Shown: piece by piece, positions 8,564 to 10,435 of the stretch
How the letters are laid out: each line of letters opens with the position of its first letter
Numbering within the stretch: the first letter of the stretch is position 1
Position numbers and translations under genes: made by a program
Assembly (NCBI GenBank): GCA_004335635.1
Contig: QAXH01000804.1
Span: 193-10,627, forward strand
Source of the DNA: Chloromonas sp. AAM2
Taxonomy: Eukaryota > Chlorophyta > Chlorophyceae > Chlamydomonadales > Chlamydomonadaceae
DNA: 10,435 bases
Direction: 5' to 3'
The notes under the pieces: generated by a model
What the model saw: only the letters and a program-made list of their open reading frames with translations
Database searches by the model: none
Told to the model about the DNA's origin: nothing

Positions 8564-8842
8564 GCAAATGCGGTGTCGGAGGATTGTGTTTGCATTCAAG
8601 GTGTCAACATCGATTTCATGCAAGCAAGACTGGACGTGCAGATGTCCAACGAGCAGTGGACGTCTTCCAAATTCCTGGCGTGCTCTGCATAGTTGTCGAC
8701 TGGGTCTGTGATTTGCTTTTTGCATACCCATCCACGATTTGCTTTATGCAATCCATGCTCAGTCATGGTTCGTTGTGTCATGCACTCATGCGCTTTTGTG
8801 TCGCAGTTTGAGGACCTGGTGCCAAGCTTGCTGCAAAAGTAA
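8564..8842 (+). CDS. weak candidate exons, unidentified
   Basis: An open stretch at 8564-8692 contains a protein-like run (GVNIDFMQARLDVQMSNEQW, then TSSKFLA) that could be an exon beginning at 8601 (after tgcattcaag) and ending before a GTGCTC donor at 8680. After a good acceptor (gtgtcgcag), 8807-8842 reads FEDLVPSLLQK and a TAA stop, with TGTAA at 9023-9027 beyond. The phases of the two pieces do not join cleanly (phase 2 out, phase 0 in), so either a middle exon is missing or one piece is chance. No family was recognised, and 8075-8563 yields nothing firmer. Confidence 0.22.
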
Positions 8843-9222
8843 CCAGTGGCCTTGACTGCACGACATAAGACATGGACGGGGACTGGGTCTGCCGAGTTCG
8901 TAGACGGAGGCAAAGCAAGGTTGAGGCCTGCAGCCACACACCAGGGCATAGGCGGCAAGGACAGCCAAGGCAGAGGGTTTTCCGAATGCAAGGAGTCTGG
9001 ACTGCTGCAGATCTCACGGTGCTGTAAATCAGTGCACCAGCAGACTGGGGAAGGCTGCAACGTCAGACCAAACCAAGTACCATCTCTCTGAGTGGTCTAG
9101 CCCTCGCATCATTCAAAGAAACATGCCAAACAAAGGCTGTTGGCGCCAGCATACAGCTTTCCATCGCGTCTGACCAGTGGTACTAACGATTTCGGACCAA
9201 CTACTTGACTGGGCCCGTCAAG

Positions 9223-9262
9223 ATGAATCTCACAAAAGAGGGGAGGGATTCCAACCCGTCCA
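9223..9262 (-). repeat. dispersed repeat, copy 2
   Basis: Contains the 27-bp core identical to copy 1 (9236-9262), preceded by a similar flank (gaatctcacaa versus gaatcacaa). Similarity ends abruptly after the core. Confidence 0.7.
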
Positions 9263-9483
9263 GAAAAAGCACTTGCACTTTGTAAACATGTGTGGTACCA
9301 ACTACTGGGGTGTGTAAACTGTTCCTGGGTTGTAACCTGAGCTTTGTTCAGTGATCGTGCAGGGCTTCCTCTCTCCGGGTTTGACCAGTTATGAGGAACG
9401 AAAACATGACAAAGTGCAAACAATGCTGAACAAGCTTCAGAGGCAGCTCGATTGTTGAACAACCACACACGTCCCAAACAGTG

Positions 9484-9549
9484 GATTACATTACGGGAGG
9501 GTCTCCAGCCCGTCCAACCAACGACGAGAAGGGGATTGCCACACACACC
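9484..9549 (-). repeat. dispersed repeat, copy 3 (diverged)
   Basis: A diverged copy that matches both the core (gggagggtctccagcccgtc versus gggagggattccaacccgtc) and the right-hand part (gaaggggattgc) of copy 1. It shows that the repeat unit is at least about 55 bp long. Confidence 0.6.
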
Positions 9550-9767
9550 TGCATTGCAACATGCTTGACAAGCCAACACACATACCGTACTGCGCATAAC
9601 TAAGTTGCGAAAAAAAGTGGCAGCCACAATCCTTGTGGAGATGTATGAGAGTGACGCGCAGAATGAACGGTATACGGCAGGTTGTGGCTGACATGCCCCA
9701 ATGTCTGCTCCTGCCCCATGGGGTGCAGGACAGTGGACGCTCGGTACACAAAGAATGTGCAAAATGC

Positions 9768-9814
9768 CTAGCCTGGCGTGACAGATTGTGCGTAACTGCT
9801 AGCCTGGTGTAACA
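9768..9814. repeat. imperfect direct repeat, 31-bp period
   Basis: ctagcctggcgtgaca (9768-9783) and ctagcctggtgtaaca (9799-9814) match at 14 of 16 bases. It is a local duplication in a region without a recognised gene. Confidence 0.6.
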
Positions 9815-10435
9815 TATCCTCCAGGCCTTCAGTTTCAAAACGGCAGGTCGTGGGCAACTCAGCCTGAGATTCATGTCAGAGGTGCGGCGATGCTCGCCCG
9901 ACATGGCAGCAGTAGTAATCCAATGACTATACAACGCGAACAGCAACATATGGCCATCTCCGCACTGCGTCGCGTACGTTTCCCGTACACGTACATGTGC
10001 ACATCCGAATCTTCCAGCATCGAGCAATTGGCGGCCCCGTCCTAGAGAATGACGGGCAGAACACTGCTGCCAACGTACATCACCAGCTGCACAACATGAT
10101 GGGACATGCGGCGCGAACATACTGGGCGTACCTCACATGTGGATTTTGTGCTCCTGCTGCACATGCACCTGTCCTCGATTTTGGCTGAGGCTGTCGAGGC
10201 CTCGGTGCGGACCTGTTGCCTGATGACTCTGCCAATGCTCGCGACGTATCACAAGGGCTGTTTGCTGTCTGAAGGCCGGCATTATTGTCCATGGCTGCAT
10301 GGTGTATGATTGTAACCACCAAACCACCTACTCTTGCAGATGCACAGCATCTCGCCCACCATCTGATACTACGGTACGAATGCTTTTGACCTTGGAGTGG
10401 GACCATGTCAGCCATCCCGCTTATGACTGTTTTTT

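Larger units (their letters stand above)
9041..10435. other. region without a supportable gene
   Basis: Open frames are present on both strands (the longest on the minus strand, 9491-10120), but none shows conserved motifs. Several overlapping frames are open at once between 9920 and 10200, so openness alone means little. Contents I can support are dispersed-repeat copies 2 and 3 and a short duplication at 9768-9814. It could be intergenic or hold introns or UTRs of a gene running off the right edge. Confidence 0.5.

Noticed and set aside
8335..8811. 158-codon open frame on the plus strand
   Set aside because: Very Cys/Val-rich with no domain pattern; overlaps other equally open frames. Likely chance.
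9491..10120. 209-codon open frame on the minus strand
   Set aside because: No conserved motif, composition like a random frame (rich in Arg, Cys, His, Trp, Ser), and it runs through a dispersed-repeat copy. The overlapping minus-strand frame at 9109-9762 crosses two repeat copies and was rejected for the same reason.
9997..10188. Open plus-strand frame reading IFQHRAIGGPVLENDGQ and onward
   Set aside because: It looks somewhat protein-like, but a second plus-strand frame and a minus-strand frame over the same bases look equally so, and no splice chain or family supports any of them.
1..10435. CRISPR arrays, insertion sequences, phage or bacterial defence operons
   Set aside because: No regularly spaced repeats, transposase motifs or operon layout; the window is intron-bearing nuclear eukaryotic DNA.

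Overview
The window looks like nuclear DNA of a green alga (Chlorophyta), possibly trebouxiophyte-like. The evidence is: moderate GC; genes split by GT-AG introns of about 100-700 bp; the chlorophyte poly(A) signal TGTAA just downstream of stops; and proteins that match plant/algal families better than animal ones. There are no bacterial operons, ribosome-binding sites or prophage features. Lineage below Chlorophyta is a guess.

Layout, left to right. (1) 1-427: no gene recognised, one short direct repeat. (2) 647-1054, minus strand: two pieces of a leucine-rich-repeat protein of the F-box/LRR type (closest in style to plant FBL15), with a strict 21-residue repeat and a frame change between the pieces. 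(3) 1319-2497, plus strand: candidate multi-exon gene of unknown function; its last exon (2287-2497) is the best supported part. (4) 2764-6699, minus strand: a six-exon homologue of CLEC16A / plant TT9 (GFS9) / worm GOP-1, predicted 911 aa, with all exon phases consistent. (5) 6700-7033: a 334-bp divergent promoter region. (6) 7034-8014, plus strand: a two-exon MIC10 (MINOS1) homologue, predicted 90 aa, with a 708-bp intron holding a CA/CG microsatellite, one copy of a dispersed repeat and a nested inverted repeat; TGTAA follows 55 bp after the stop. (7) 8015-9040: weak exon-like segments only. (8) 9041-10435: no supportable gene; two more copies of the dispersed repeat and a short tandem duplication.

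How the parts may fit. The two confident genes diverge from one short intergenic region. CLEC16A-family proteins work in endosome/Golgi-to-vacuole traffic and, in animals, mitophagy. MIC10 shapes mitochondrial crista junctions. A shared promoter would couple membrane traffic/mitochondrial turnover to inner-membrane architecture, but that link is inference from position only. At the other end, the CLEC16A-like gene converges on the unknown plus-strand gene with only 266 bp between stops, and its nearest TGTAA lies inside that gene's last exon, so the two transcripts may overlap antisense. No new defence system or mobile island was found.
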